This document shows positions 54,623 through 64,000 of a stretch of 64,000 nucleotides of DNA, piece by piece. Under the pieces are notes generated by a model. It was given only the letters and a program-made list of their open reading frames with translations. It was not told the origin of the DNA and did no database searches. The translations under genes and the position numbers were made by a program. The first letter of the stretch is position 1, and each line of letters begins with the position of its first letter. Origin of the DNA: Rhabdophis nuchalis (taxonomy: Eukaryota; Chordata; Lepidosauria; Squamata; Natricidae); the NCBI GenBank assembly GCA_039707465.1, contig CM077644.1, forward strand, positions 147,072,962 to 147,136,961. Reading direction: 5' to 3'.

Positions 54623-55495
54623 TCCTAAGTTCTCTTGGTTGTCTATACAGTAGATCCAGGGAGGGAGGGGAAATTACCTCAAGCATGTACACTTTTACCC
54701 ATGAGGCAGGAAGATTGGTCACCTTGCTGTCACAGCCCTCAGCAGTATATTGGGATGCACAGCAACAACAGCAACTGATAAATTCAATTCAGCTAAGAGG
54801 ACAGCCTCTGGCAGCCAAATTAGCCTTTGTTTCAGAGGCATCCTAAAATCAAGGAGCAAAATATGGAAGAACGAAATGCTATGACATGCGGGGGTGGCAG
54901 GAATACTTGTATGTTCTTTAAAATGCCCTCTAACCTTTTAAGGTCGTGATACCTTTCATACTTTCAGGATGGAAGGTGGACCTCATTATAGGGAGTTACG
55001 ACCACAGCTGAGGCCAAAATGTCTGTTGCTAAGCAAGGCAGTTGTTCAGTGAGTTTTGCTCCATCTTTACAACCTTTCTTGCCGCATCCATTAAGGGAAT
55101 CATTAGAAGAGCTCCAAGGTCTTTTCCAATCTTGTTATTCTATTATATGTTCTCTATGAAAGGGAGCCATGGCACAATTATCCAAAGCAACGGCATCAGA
55201 GAGGTTGGGAAATTTCTTAACCTCCCTTAGCTAGTTTCAGTACCCCCTTGCAAAGCTGAATTTGTTAGCAAGTCACTATTTAAACCAATGGGTTTAGCCC
55301 TCATCAGACCCTACCTTGTTGGCCACAGAATTGATTCACCAAATTTTGAAGTCAGACATAGCATCAAGAGTGGGGAACTGTGTGGATATGAGGCAAATCC
55401 TGCTGTCCAGAGATTTCCTGGCTATCACTTCCCATCCCTTCCGGATACATTGAAAGGAATAGGCTATCCCAGCTTACCACTATTATCTTCTTCTT
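54623..55495. other. Mostly unassigned; decayed ACTTACGAC-type repeat at 54960-55135
   Basis: 54960-55135 contains AGTTACGACCACAGCTGAGG and TTACAACCTTTCTTGCC words of the dispersed repeat. The remainder is unrecognised. Confidence 0.4.
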
Positions 55496-56088
55496 TCTAT
55501 ATATAAAAATGGCTGTGTATGTATGTTCCAGCATAACTCCGGAATATCTCAAGCAATTTCAACCAAACATGGTACACAGATAACTCACTCTCTATGAATA
55601 AATACTGTATGGGTAACACACCCCTAACACCCCTCAGGGTGTATGTTCTGTTAAAATGCAGCCTGTTGTGCCTTCAAATAGCTTCTACCATACTGCTGTA
55701 AAATGGCTTTTACTGTACAGCACAGTGAAGTTGTTATGGTAACGGCTTCACAGTTCTCCACAAGGGGGTAAGAACAGGACCCCCCGATGGAAGCGAATGG
55801 CGGCACCATGTGGATCAACTGAGGCACCGCCTTCCACTGGAGGCCTTTCCTCAATCAGGCCTCTCCTCCCTGGCCGCCACTGTGGGGCCAACCTGTTCCA
55901 GTTCCTCAAGCTGCAGTTCCACCGGGCTTAAACAGACTGCATGAGGCCTTTCCCCAGCCAGGCCTCTCCTACCCAGTTACCACCTGCCGGCAGACTAATC
56001 CAGTGTCACATCCGTCCGCCGCACCACCCGGCCCAGACTCACCATGAACACAACGATTTTATTGAATACAACCCAAGCAGAACTATAT

Positions 56089-57592
56089 TCACAGTACAAT
56101 ACAGTACAATACAATAGCAGAGTTGGAAGGGACCTTGTAGGTCTTCTAGTGGGCAGGAGCCTTATACCATTTCAGACAAATGGCTATCTAACATCTTTTT
56201 AAAGACTTCCAGGGTTGGGGCATTCACAACTTCTGGAGGCAAGCTGTTCCAGAGGTTAATTGTTCTAACTGTCAGGAAATTTCTCCTTAGTTCTAAGTTG
56301 CTTCTCTTCTTGATTAGTTTCCACCCATTGCTTCTTGTCCTGCCCCCAGGTGCCTTGGAGAATAGTTTGGCTCTCTCTTCTTTGTGGCACTCTCTGAGAT
56401 ATCGGAACACTGCTATCATGTCTCCCCTGGTCCTTCTCTTCATCAAACTAGACATACCCAGCTCCTGCAACCGTTCTTCATATGTTTTAGTCTCCAGTTC
56501 CCTAATCATCTTTGTTGCTCTTCTCTGCACTCTTTCCAGAGTCTCCACGTCTTTTCTACATCGTGGCGACCAAAACTGTATGCAGTATTCCAAGTGTGGC
56601 CTTACCAAGGCACTATACAGTGGCATTAACACTTCACGTGATCTAGATTCTATCCCTCTGTTTATGCAGCCTAGAACTGTGTTGGCTTTTTTGGCAGCTG
56701 CTGCACACTGCTGACTCATATTTAAATGGTTGTCCACTAAGATTCCTAGTTCCCTCTCACAGTTGCTACTATTGAGCAAGGTACCACCTATACTGTACTT
56801 GTGCATTTTGTTTTTCTTGCCTAAATGTAGAACCTTACTTTTTTCACAATTGAATTTCATTTTATTAGATAGTGCCCAATGTTCAAGTTTGTCTAGATCC
56901 TTCTGTATCTTAAGCCTATCTTCTGGAGTGTTGGCTATTCCTGCCAGCTTGGTGTCGTCTGCAAATTTGATGAGTTCCCCATTTATCCCCTCATCCAAAT
57001 CGTTGATGAAGATGTTAAAGAGTACTGGGCCTAAAACAGAGCCTTGGGGGACTCCACTGCATACTTCCTTCCATGTAGATGCAGTTCCATTGAGGACTAC
57101 ACGTTGAGTGCGGTTGGTCAGCCAGTTGCGAATCAATTTGGTGGTGGTGCTGTCTAACCCACAATTTTCTACTTTATCTAATAGTAGGTTATGGTCTACT
57201 TTATCAAATGCCTTACTGAAGTCCAAGTAAATTATATCGACAGCATTCCTCTGGTCCACTGATTTTGTCACTTTGTCAAAGAATGCAATTAGATTAGTCT
57301 GGCATGATCTGTTTTTGACAAACCCATGTTGGCTTTTGGCTATTACTTTGTTTGCTTCTAGGTGTTCACTTATTTGTTGTTTAATTATCTTTTCCAGAAT
57401 CTTTCCTGGTATTGAGGTCAGGCTGATGGGTCTATAGTTTCCTGGATCTGTTTTTTTTCCTTTTTTGAAGATGGGAACCACATCAGCTCTTTTCCAGTCT
57501 TCTGGCAATTCCCCGGTGCTCCAGGATCTCTGAAAGATATAGTTCAGTGGTTCTGAGATCTCGTCTGCCAGTTCCTTCAGAAGAGACCAGGT
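56089..57592 (-). mobile_element. CR1 LINE, 5'-truncated
   Basis: Minus strand. The 5' break is near 57592, inside ORF2 upstream of the RT domain. The 3' UTR (56161-56114) is short, with CTACAAGGTCCCTTCCAACT and CTGCTATTGTATTGTACTG, ending in short ATTGTACTGT repeats as CR1 tails do. It is inserted in the Helitron. Confidence 0.85.
56162..57592 (-). pseudogene. CR1 ORF2 reverse transcriptase, truncated but open
   Basis: The open frame runs 57679-56162 (505 codons); CR1-derived sequence begins at about LLKELADEISEPL. RT motifs in order: WKRADVVPIFKKG, NYRPISLTS, KSQHGFVKNRSC, YLDFSKAFDKVDH, GVPQGSVLGPVLFNIFINDL and FADDTKL (catalytic, 56965-56954). The C-terminal block LWNSLPPEVV and MLDSHL follows. 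The endonuclease domain is lost by truncation. No internal stop in about 475 codons suggests a fairly recent insertion. Confidence 0.92.
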
Positions 57593-57593
57593 C

Positions 57594-57638
57594 CTCCCTG
57601 CCTGACAGCTATTTATACACGAGCTGTCAGGCAGGGAG
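57594..57638. repeat. 17-bp-arm hairpin at CR1 5' junction
   Basis: CTCCCTGCCTGACAGCT and its exact reverse complement are separated by an 11-base loop (57611-57621). The left arm coincides with the point where CR1 homology stops. It may be part of the Helitron body or a product of the CR1 insertion. Confidence 0.8.
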
Positions 57639-57738
57639 CTAGCTGTCATTCGTAGAGTCGAGGACTTGTGGCCGATCATAAGTCAAGGACTTTGGGACTG
57701 GTCGCAAGTCGAGGACTTCAACAGATTCCAACATTAGA

Positions 57739-57918
57739 AATTACATTTTGTCCAGACATTTTCAACAAGGCTTTGATTATTAAGCATTCCAAATGATCAT
57801 GGATCAGCTAGCAAAACAACAAGGTGGTATCACTTTCCTTGACACTTCTGGGGGCACAGGGAAAACATTTGCAACTAATTTAATTGTCCCCAAAATCAGG
57901 GCTTCTCCTGTTTAATAC
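57739..57918 (+). pseudogene. Helitron helicase fragment (Walker A)
   Basis: The piece QGGITFLDTSGGTGKTFATN plus LIVPKIRAS is the ATP-binding loop of the Helitron Rep-helicase (GGTGKT, with FLD before and LIxxKIR after). Upstream PDIFNKALIIKHSK-like sequence is in another frame. Only about 60 codons remain. Confidence 0.75.
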
Positions 57919-57965
57919 AGGATTAAGATAAATAAATACCTGGGCAACGCCGGGTTATCAGATAG

Positions 57966-59027
57966 TAAGACTATAAAAATCGGGATGTACCTTCTGGAGA
58001 AACAAACACCATTTAAGAGGAAAACCTCAGAAATATACAAGGGGTAACACTTTGCAGTCTAATCCAAGGCCTGGGGGAAACGCCAGAGTTAAGGATTTCT
58101 TTAATAAGGCCTTGGGGGAGGGGAGTGAGAGCTTAAAAGCCATTTGAAAGCCCTTTCCCTTCTTCACACCATTTCATTTGGCCCTTATCAAGGTGTGAAC
58201 CGCACAATTATTGCTGGGGTTTAGGAATTGGTTTCTTTGGAAATTAGCTGAACAGAGAGCTTCAGCCTCTGAAAGGCAGATAATTTGCATATCTGCATTG
58301 TGCCGTTTCTCTCGTTTTTTCTCTCTTTCTTTGGCAAAAAAACAGGGACCTTTCAGGCATTGGTGATAAATATAGAGAATTATTTATAAGTCATTTGAAA
58401 ATAAATGCTACTGAAGAAACTGCAGAGGCTGCTTCACAGTCTATTCAAACATTCTGAAACTGCCAAAGAGATTTGGGTTTTGTGCCATTGTGATGCAAAG
58501 TATCCTCAGACCAGAGTGTTGACGCATACAGGGCAGTGGGCTCCTATATGGAAATGAATGCATGAATGTTACTTTTTTATTCCAGTTTAATTGTATTCTA
58601 CACTTGCTTCAAGATGCTACAACTGACAAAACTCTTGGAATAGCCTAGACTAAACAGCCTTTGGGATATTATTGTGTTTCATGTGAATCCTTCAAGTTCA
58701 ACCCAGATGAACTGCAAATAGGTTTGGGATATGTCGAAAACAGGTGTACAGTCCAATCCTACTGATATTCTTTTGTTCAGATTTATACCCATAGAAAGGA
58801 AGTCTACAATCAACTACGTTCCTTACATGCTTAAGTGCTGAAGCAGAATTAAATATTGAGTTAATAAGGCAAGCTTTACATTTGGCTTAATATCATCAAG
58901 GTAATTAGCTGTTAGGCTCCTTTTCCCTTACTTTTGGATTTTTACACTGTCTATGATGTTGTGTAGACTTGAAGCATCATGAAAAATTTCCTACTGTGTC
59001 CCCAGAAGAACACTATATGCTATAATA
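57966..59027. other. Unassigned region
   Basis: About 1 kb of AT-rich DNA with no recognised feature. Confidence 0.4.
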
Positions 59028-59178
59028 CAGGCAGTCCTTGACTTGACAACCATTCATTTAATGACCATTTGAAGTTATAATAGCACTGTCAAAAGTGATT
59101 TATGACTGTTTTTCACCTTTACGACTGTTGCCATTTCCCCATGGTCATGTGATCAAAATTCTGGTTCATAAGTTTGTT
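59028..59178 (+). repeat. ACTTACGAC-type dispersed repeat
   Basis: CAGGCAGTCCTTGACTTGAC at the start, then TTAATGACCATTTGAAGTTA and CATGGTCATGTGATCAAAAT. It is related to 52439-52738. Confidence 0.55.
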
Positions 59179-59190
59179 GGTTGCACTAGA

Positions 59191-59238
59191 TCAGGGGTGT
59201 CCAAACTTGGGAACTTTAAGGCTTGTGGACTTCAACTT
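59191..59238 (+). mobile_element. Half palindromic MITE
   Basis: CAGGGGTGTCCAAACTTGGG and GGCTTGTGGACTTCAAC: the left arm of the 54488-type MITE. It is cut off by the LTR-like fragment. Confidence 0.65.
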
Positions 59239-59485
59239 CAAACACAGAGTTATCTTACAGTAATTCAAAACAATACTTCTTCAGACTTCAGCTTCTTCCT
59301 CAGTGGCAAACAGTAAGCAAAGGAAAGCAAAAGGGAATGAACTGTGTTCTCAGCTACCTTTTATGGTTGAGCGGGGAAGCACAGCCAATCAGATTCCACA
59401 TAGTTCTTAAAGTTACATTTACTCTTTAAGAATCCTGACTTATATATATTGTCAACCCAACATCAGGATAAATATCCTAATAGGT
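59239..59485 (-). repeat. LTR-like fragment
   Basis: The minus strand reads GGATATTTATCCTGATGTTG, TATATATAAGTCAGGATTC, then AGCCAATC-type words in reverse (CACAGCCAATCAGATTCC on plus). This matches the order in 10468-10885. One end is truncated. Confidence 0.45.
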
Positions 59486-59601
59486 ATCAAACTCACCTCG
59501 TCACAGCAGCATCATGTAACGTTTTCCCCTTCGCTAAAATGGGGGTGGGGGGGCAGTGTATGAAGCATCTGACCCACAGGCTGCGAGTTTAACAGCCCTG
59601 C
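59486..59601. mobile_element. Partial hAT-like MITE (TCAAACTC family)
   Basis: Starts at TATCAAACTCACC and ends GCGAGTTTAACAGCCCTG, matching the termini of 53493-53850 with the left CAGGGG lost. Confidence 0.5.
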
Positions 59602-60148
59602 TGTAGTGCATGAGAAAACTTGATCATTTCGAAATATATCATCAAATCTTGCCACGTTTGCATCCTGGACTCTTAATGGCACAGTAATCTATCTGTAAAT
59701 CATTCCCTATGGCAAAGAGTGCCTTTCTTTTTATGAAGACCAAGTCTATTAAAGAATCAAATGCATCATATTAGAATCAGAATCAAAGGATTAGATTGAT
59801 AGCGCCCATGAATAAGTCATTAAAGTATTTTTACACCAATACACAAATACTTCTCTGTAAAGCAGCTGCTCACCAGTTTAGCTGAGATAAGCAAGAGGGG
59901 GTGGGCATTCTACACTTCTCTGGGTGTTTTTACCCTTTCTCTGGGCTCTGGGTGTTTTTACCCTTTCAACCTGTTTACCTATAATAAATATTTCATGCTG
60001 TGTTCATTGGAAGGGCTTCACGTTAGTCATGGACTGATAACTATCCTTCAAAATTATAAGAGTGTCAGTCTTTCATGCATGCTTAAGAAATAGTGGTAAG
60101 AGTAAAATGAGGTTCTGCTGAAGTTCCAAAGGTGCTTTTTCGAAAGGC
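59602..60148. other. Unassigned region
   Basis: Includes a short tandem duplication near 59918-59970 (CTCTGGGTGTTTTTACCCTT). Nothing else was recognised. Confidence 0.4.
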
Positions 60149-60156
60149 AACTAGAC

Positions 60157-60291
60157 CAGGGGTCTCCAACCTTTGCAACTTTAAGTCTGAAGGACTTCAG
60201 CTCCCAGACTTCTCCAGCCAGCTTTGCTGGCTGGAGAATTCTGGGAACTGAAGTCCTTCAGACTTAAAGTTGCAAAGGTTGGGGACCCCTG
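60157..60291. mobile_element. Palindromic MITE, 135 bp
   Basis: CAGGGGTCTCCAACCTTTGC arm and its reverse complement ending GGTTGGGGACCCCTG, with the centre CAGCTTTGCTG. Flanks AACTAGAC (60149-60156) and AATTAGAC (60292-60299) match 7 of 8. Confidence 0.9.
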
Positions 60292-60299
60292 AATTAGAC

Positions 60300-60884
60300 A
60301 AAGAAAGTCCAGTTTCTTTATTTTGAAAAAGCACCTTTGGGACAACCATGACCTGGATGACTGAGAATCTCCATAGACATTTAGTTCCTCTGAAGACCTT
60401 CCGGGTTCAGGGGAATAGGGGGCAAATGTTCTTGCAAAAGATGAGAGAACAACCACAGGAATCTGTGCCAGGAATATGCAATAGGGTCACTCAAAGTGTG
60501 AAGGTCACCCTAGCTGCCCAACTAAAACAAGCAGGCAGTGTGTTGAGCAGCAGTGATATAGCAAGTTGCTGAAGGCAGATCGGGGTATGATCCTACTGGC
60601 TTAACAACTGTTTCTCAGAGTGCGCACTTTGTGCATGCATGCTCGCTTCAGTCACCTATCATGCCTGATGTGCCTGCATGTATGTGCTCAGTTCACAGGA
60701 AAACAGCTGAGGCACAGCAATCAAATCTGCAATTAAATCAATTAAAACAAGGAAATATACATAGGTATAGCCCAGGAGCAGGCGGGCGGGCCCACCAGAA
60801 GGTTGGAGTAAACCAGTTCGCTCTCAGCTGATCTTTGGAACTACCAGTTTGCCTAAACTGGGCCAAAAGGGTAGAATCCCATCC
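60300..60884. other. Unassigned region with hAT-like scraps
   Basis: GTGCGCACTTTGTGCATGC and AACCAGTTCGCTCTCAGC near 60620-60880 look like a decayed hAT-like MITE. No termini were identified. Confidence 0.35.
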
Positions 60885-60892
60885 CTGCAGAT

Positions 60893-61271
60893 CAGTGGTG
60901 GGTTTCAAATTTTTTAGAACCTACTCTGTAGATGTGGCCTATTTTGTGGGCGTGGCTTGGCAGTCATGTGACAGGGTGGGCGTGGCCACCTTTTAAAATG
61001 TGGTGAAACTCATTTAACAACGCTCTTGCTTAGCAACCAAAATTTTGGACTCAATTGTGATGATAAATTCTTTCTTTCTTTCTTTCTTTCTTTCCTTCCT
61101 TCCTTCCTTCCTTCATTCCTTCCTTCCTTTCCTTTCCTTCCCGTTGGGTCACTGGCAGCGGCGGGCCAGATTTACTTCCAGGTACGCCGGTGGAACCCCC
61201 TCTCACCGGTTCTCTAAATTTCACCAACCGGCTCTCGCGAGTAGGTGCGAGCCTACAGAAACCCACCACTG
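60893..61271. mobile_element. hAT-like element, 379 bp, exact 8-bp TSD
   Basis: Terminal repeats CAGTGGTGGGTTTC / GAAACCCACCACTG are perfect over 14 bp. CTGCAGAT is duplicated exactly (60885-60892 and 61272-61279). It contains the GTGACAGGGTGGGCGTGGCC module, a CTTT/CCTT tract (61067-61140) and the ACCGGTTCTCTAAATTTCAC right end. It is the best short reference for the family of 951-1887 and 48724-51368. Confidence 0.95.
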
Positions 61272-61279
61272 CTGCAGAT

Positions 61280-61755
61280 GATCGCTTGAGTGACAAAGGC
61301 AGAAACACGAATTCATACTGCACAAGAAAAGGCAAAATGAATTTTTGGTAAGAAACCCATATGGATATAAGCTGATTGAAGACAGTGTTGGGCTCCTCAG
61401 GTCAGATGGCACTCAACATGCTACTGAGCAAGAGCCAGAAATGGTTGGGATGGCAGATACATTCCTAAGACAGCAAGGAGCACAGATTGCATTTAGTGCT
61501 GATAAGTCTGAATCTTTGGTGATAAGTGAATGTTTAAATAATTTTCATCTGGCAGAAAGATTGTACTAATACGTTTCCATTTTAAAAATGGAATGCATTA
61601 CCCTGGGAAGAATCAATCAGTATTTAGAGCAGCCTTCCGAAATATACACAGCTATCACAAAAATAGGTTGGAGGGAAGGGATCGGACAATCTGATATGAT
61701 TTATGGGCACAAAAAACTGCTGACATCAACAAAAGCAAACAGATGTAACCATAGG
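61280..61755. other. Unassigned region
   Basis: No recognised gene or repeat; short open frames only. Confidence 0.4.
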
Positions 61756-61858
61756 CCTACGACCGACTCGCTCCCACGGAGAGGGTCTTCTCCGGGTGCC
61801 GTCGACCGGGCAATGCCGGTCGGCGGCTCCCAGGGGAAGGGCCTTCTCTGGGGTTTTT
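61756..61858 (+). mobile_element. LINE coding fragment (L2/CR1-like)
   Basis: GAGAGGGTCTTCTCCGGGTG, GGCAATGCCGGTCGGCGG and GGGGAAGGGCCTTCTCTG match 22430-22505. It is about 100 bp only, truncated on both sides. Confidence 0.65.
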
Positions 61859-62189
61859 TAATCTCTTTCCCCCCACCCTTTCAAATGAACCCAGACAAGC
61901 ATCTTGGAGTGAGGTGTTGAGATACCCAATGGGATTCCTGACACAGAAGAAATGACACATTGATATGGAGACGCCTAAATTGTCCATGGCTTCTTTTTTC
62001 AGCCGGAGCAGGAAAAGAGCAAATACTGTTAGTAATTCAACCCTTGAATTTTGGATATTTTGTTTGGATATTTTGGGAATTGGTGTCACGTTTGGTTTTG
62101 GAGCTGCCACCAAGAATGCCACTTTTACAATCACCTCAATAAAAACTTTTCCATTTCCTAATGGCCCAATGTTACCTCATCAGTCTAGA
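61859..62189. other. Unassigned region
   Basis: A short region without recognised features. Confidence 0.4.
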
Positions 62190-62197
62190 CTCCAGAG

Positions 62198-62333
62198 CAG
62201 TGTTTATCAACCTTGTCAACTTGAAGATGTCTGGACTTCAACTCCCAGGATTCCCCAGCCAACATTTGCTGGCTAGGGAATTCTGGGAGTTGAAGTCCAG
62301 ACATCTTCAAGTTGACAAGGTTGAGAAACACTG
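62198..62333. mobile_element. Palindromic MITE, 136 bp
   Basis: CAGTGTTTATCAACCTTGTC arm and its reverse complement ending GGTTGAGAAACACTG. Flanks CTCCAGAG (62190-62197) and CTCTAGAG (62334-62341) match 7 of 8. Confidence 0.9.
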
Positions 62334-62410
62334 CTCTAGAGAATCCTGATAGCCACACTAGATATTAACACTATCAGGGCTAGTTCTAGTTCTGGGCTTC
62401 AACTAAAGTA

Positions 62411-62746
62411 GACTTAAAGGTAAAGATACCCCTCGCATACATGTGCTAGTCGCTCCCGACTCTAGGAGGCGGTGCTCATCTCCATTTCAAAGCTGAAGGG
62501 ACAGCACTGTCCAAAGACATCTCCATGGTCATGTGGCTGTCATGATTAAATGCCGAAGGCTGTTACCTTCCCACCAAAGGTGGTTCCTATTTTTCTACTT
62601 GCATTTTTTACATACTTTCGAACTGCTAGGTTGGCAGAAGCTGGGAGCTCACTTCATTACGCGGCACTAGGGATTCGACCCGCTGAAGTGCCGACCTTTC
62701 TGATCGACAAGCTCAGCATCTTAGCCACTGAACCACCACGTCTCTT
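62411..62746 (-). mobile_element. Sauria-type tRNA SINE with BovB-like tail
   Basis: Same organisation as 53887-54225: tRNA-like head on the minus strand (GTGGTTCAGTGGCTAAGATG), body (TTCTGCCAACCTAGCAG), tail ACATGTATGCGAGGGG and CTTTACCTTTAAG. Confidence 0.85.
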
Positions 62747-63774
62747 ACATTGCCCGTAATCCTTAGAATTGCAGAATGATCTGTTGGAAGAAAAATCTGG
62801 TCCGGTTACAAGCCAGGAGAAAGGAGTGGGAAATAAAATGGAAGCTGGCTGGTTGCAAGGAAAGAAGATGAGCCAAAGCAACAATAGCATTTAGTTCTGG
62901 GACAGCTGACAATGTGGTTTGATGAGTACATGGATTTTTATAGAGTTCTGGGATTTTGTGATTGAGATATTGTGAGGGGTTGTGCCTTCTGTCTTTTGCT
63001 ATTCTAATGGTGATGGGTTAATCCTTTTATAACCTAAAGGCCTGTTTTTAGAATTTGGGTGGGGGAATGTAAATTCTTAATCCCATCACCTGGAACTGAA
63101 GGTGTTTTGTTTCTGAATAAATTGGCCTGGTTTTCTTAATGGGCACAAAATATCCATCTCTAAGGACTTCAGGCATCTGCTGGAGGGTGTTTTGCTATGC
63201 AGGAAGCTCCATTTCTCATTTGGGAAAATATAATATTCTGCCTCATTTAATATTTCATTCTCTGGAGGTGGGGGGGCGGGGGGCTTCTTACAGAACTTTT
63301 TCAATCTAAAATAGAAACCATTGATTTTATTTAATTTTTTGGGGTCCAGCAACTTTATTGCGCACACCACTCTGCTTTGTTTTGGCTTTTTTGCAAGGGA
63401 AAATTGAACTATACTTAATGTTTGATATTAAAATGATGAAAAACATTTGACAGGTCTATATTTTAAACCTATATTTCAAGCATTCTTTGCCAGAGGGGAT
63501 TGTACACTACATTAAAGCATAGTAACATTAGATTACAAATAAAATCATGAAGCTCATAGGATAAATCAGAGATGAAGTATATTAAAGTTAATCTTTCCAA
63601 AGCCAGTTTGGTTATATAAATTTTACGCAAAATGCGATCCACTGATTTAAGACAAAGGGAATCATCATTTCAAGAGATTCTGTCTCGGAAGGTTTGTCAG
63701 CCAATCTAGATAAAAAGCAAGCAATTGCACAATAAGAAATAGAATTCCAAACACAGTTCATTCCAACAGTTGTT
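62747..63774. other. Unassigned region
   Basis: About 1 kb with no recognised gene or repeat. Confidence 0.4.
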
Positions 63775-63960
63775 TATGTTATCAGCCACCTGATATTTTG
63801 GGTACCAGGAACCACTTCCATGGAGAGAGGGTTTTTTCTGTGGAGTGGAGGGGGTATGCCTGCACCCCTTGAAAGGGGCTTTGCTAGTTTGTGCAGACTA
63901 GTTTTTGGTATGCCATGGACTGGTACTGGTCCCCAGACTGGAGCTTAGAAACCCCTGATT
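63775..63960. mobile_element. Decayed hAT-like MITE
   Basis: GGGTACCAGGAACCACTTCC and ATGGACTGGTACTGGTCCCC resemble a common vertebrate hAT MITE, with AGAAACCCCTG as a possible right end. The left terminus is not clear. Confidence 0.45.
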
Positions 63961-64000
63961 TATTGATTAAGCAACAAAATGACCACGTGCCCAAATATTA

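Larger units (their letters stand above)
55496..57965 (+). mobile_element. Helitron, degenerate, interrupted by CR1
   Basis: The left end TCTATATATAAAAATGG followed by TGTATGTATGTTCCAGC is a known Helitron-like 5' end. The right end has the hairpin CCTGGGCAACGCCGGGTTAT followed by CAGATAG and then T, close to the CTRR-T Helitron terminus. Between 57739 and 57915, just inside the right end, a translation gives GGITFLDTSGGTGKTF, the Walker A region of a Pif1-type Helitron helicase, with a frameshift upstream. A CR1 element occupies much of the interior. It has no terminal repeats and no duplication, as expected. Confidence 0.75.

Overview
This window is eukaryotic, intron-free repeat DNA from a reptile, most likely a squamate (snake or lizard). 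I infer this from the mix of elements: Sauria-type tRNA SINEs, CR1 and L2-like LINEs, an L1-type element, Penelope-like elements (PLEs) with GIY-YIG endonucleases, a Helitron, a Tf1/sushi-type Ty3/gypsy chromovirus, and many short hAT-like elements. Long (GATA)n, (GGAA)n and (GAAA)n tracts are also present. I found no convincing host protein-coding gene; the best candidate is one possible short exon near 21.55 kb. The species cannot be told from the sequence.

Layout. 1-4.6 kb: hAT-like elements and SINEs. 4.68-7.3 kb: a truncated PLE, then a head-to-head pair of a tRNA-like repeat that carries hammerhead ribozyme motifs, then a further diverged copy. 8-25 kb: a patchwork of hAT-like MITEs (many with exact 8-bp target duplications), LINE tails, SINEs, two LTR-like repeats and old LINE coding fragments. 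25.15-30.84 kb: a complete, apparently young gypsy element with identical 365-bp LTRs, a 5-bp target duplication and one uninterrupted Gag-Pol frame. 31-37 kb: sparse repeats and an insertion made only of an L1 5' UTR. 37.3-39.3 kb: a complete insertion of an L1-like element holding only ORF1. 39.3-47.4 kb: an inverted pair of ribozyme repeats followed by about 21.5 tandem copies of a 346-bp unit. 47.5-52.2 kb: a second PLE, split inside its GIY-YIG motif by a 2.6-kb hAT-like element, followed by another ribozyme repeat. 52-64 kb: hAT-like MITEs, two Sauria-type SINEs, and a Helitron broken by a CR1 element.

The most interesting content is the 346-bp tandem array. Each unit (minus strand) has tRNA-like A and B boxes followed by a complete hammerhead of the minimal type I design, with a 4-bp stem III closed by a 2-nt loop. 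Diverged copies elsewhere in the window change bases on both sides of stems I, II and III in step, which is strong evidence for a selected RNA fold. Most of these repeats lie next to PLE ends or PLE terminal fragments. This matches the known biology of animal retrozymes, small ribozyme-bearing circular-RNA retroelements thought to be mobilised by PLE reverse transcriptase; here the elements also carry a tRNA-like promoter.
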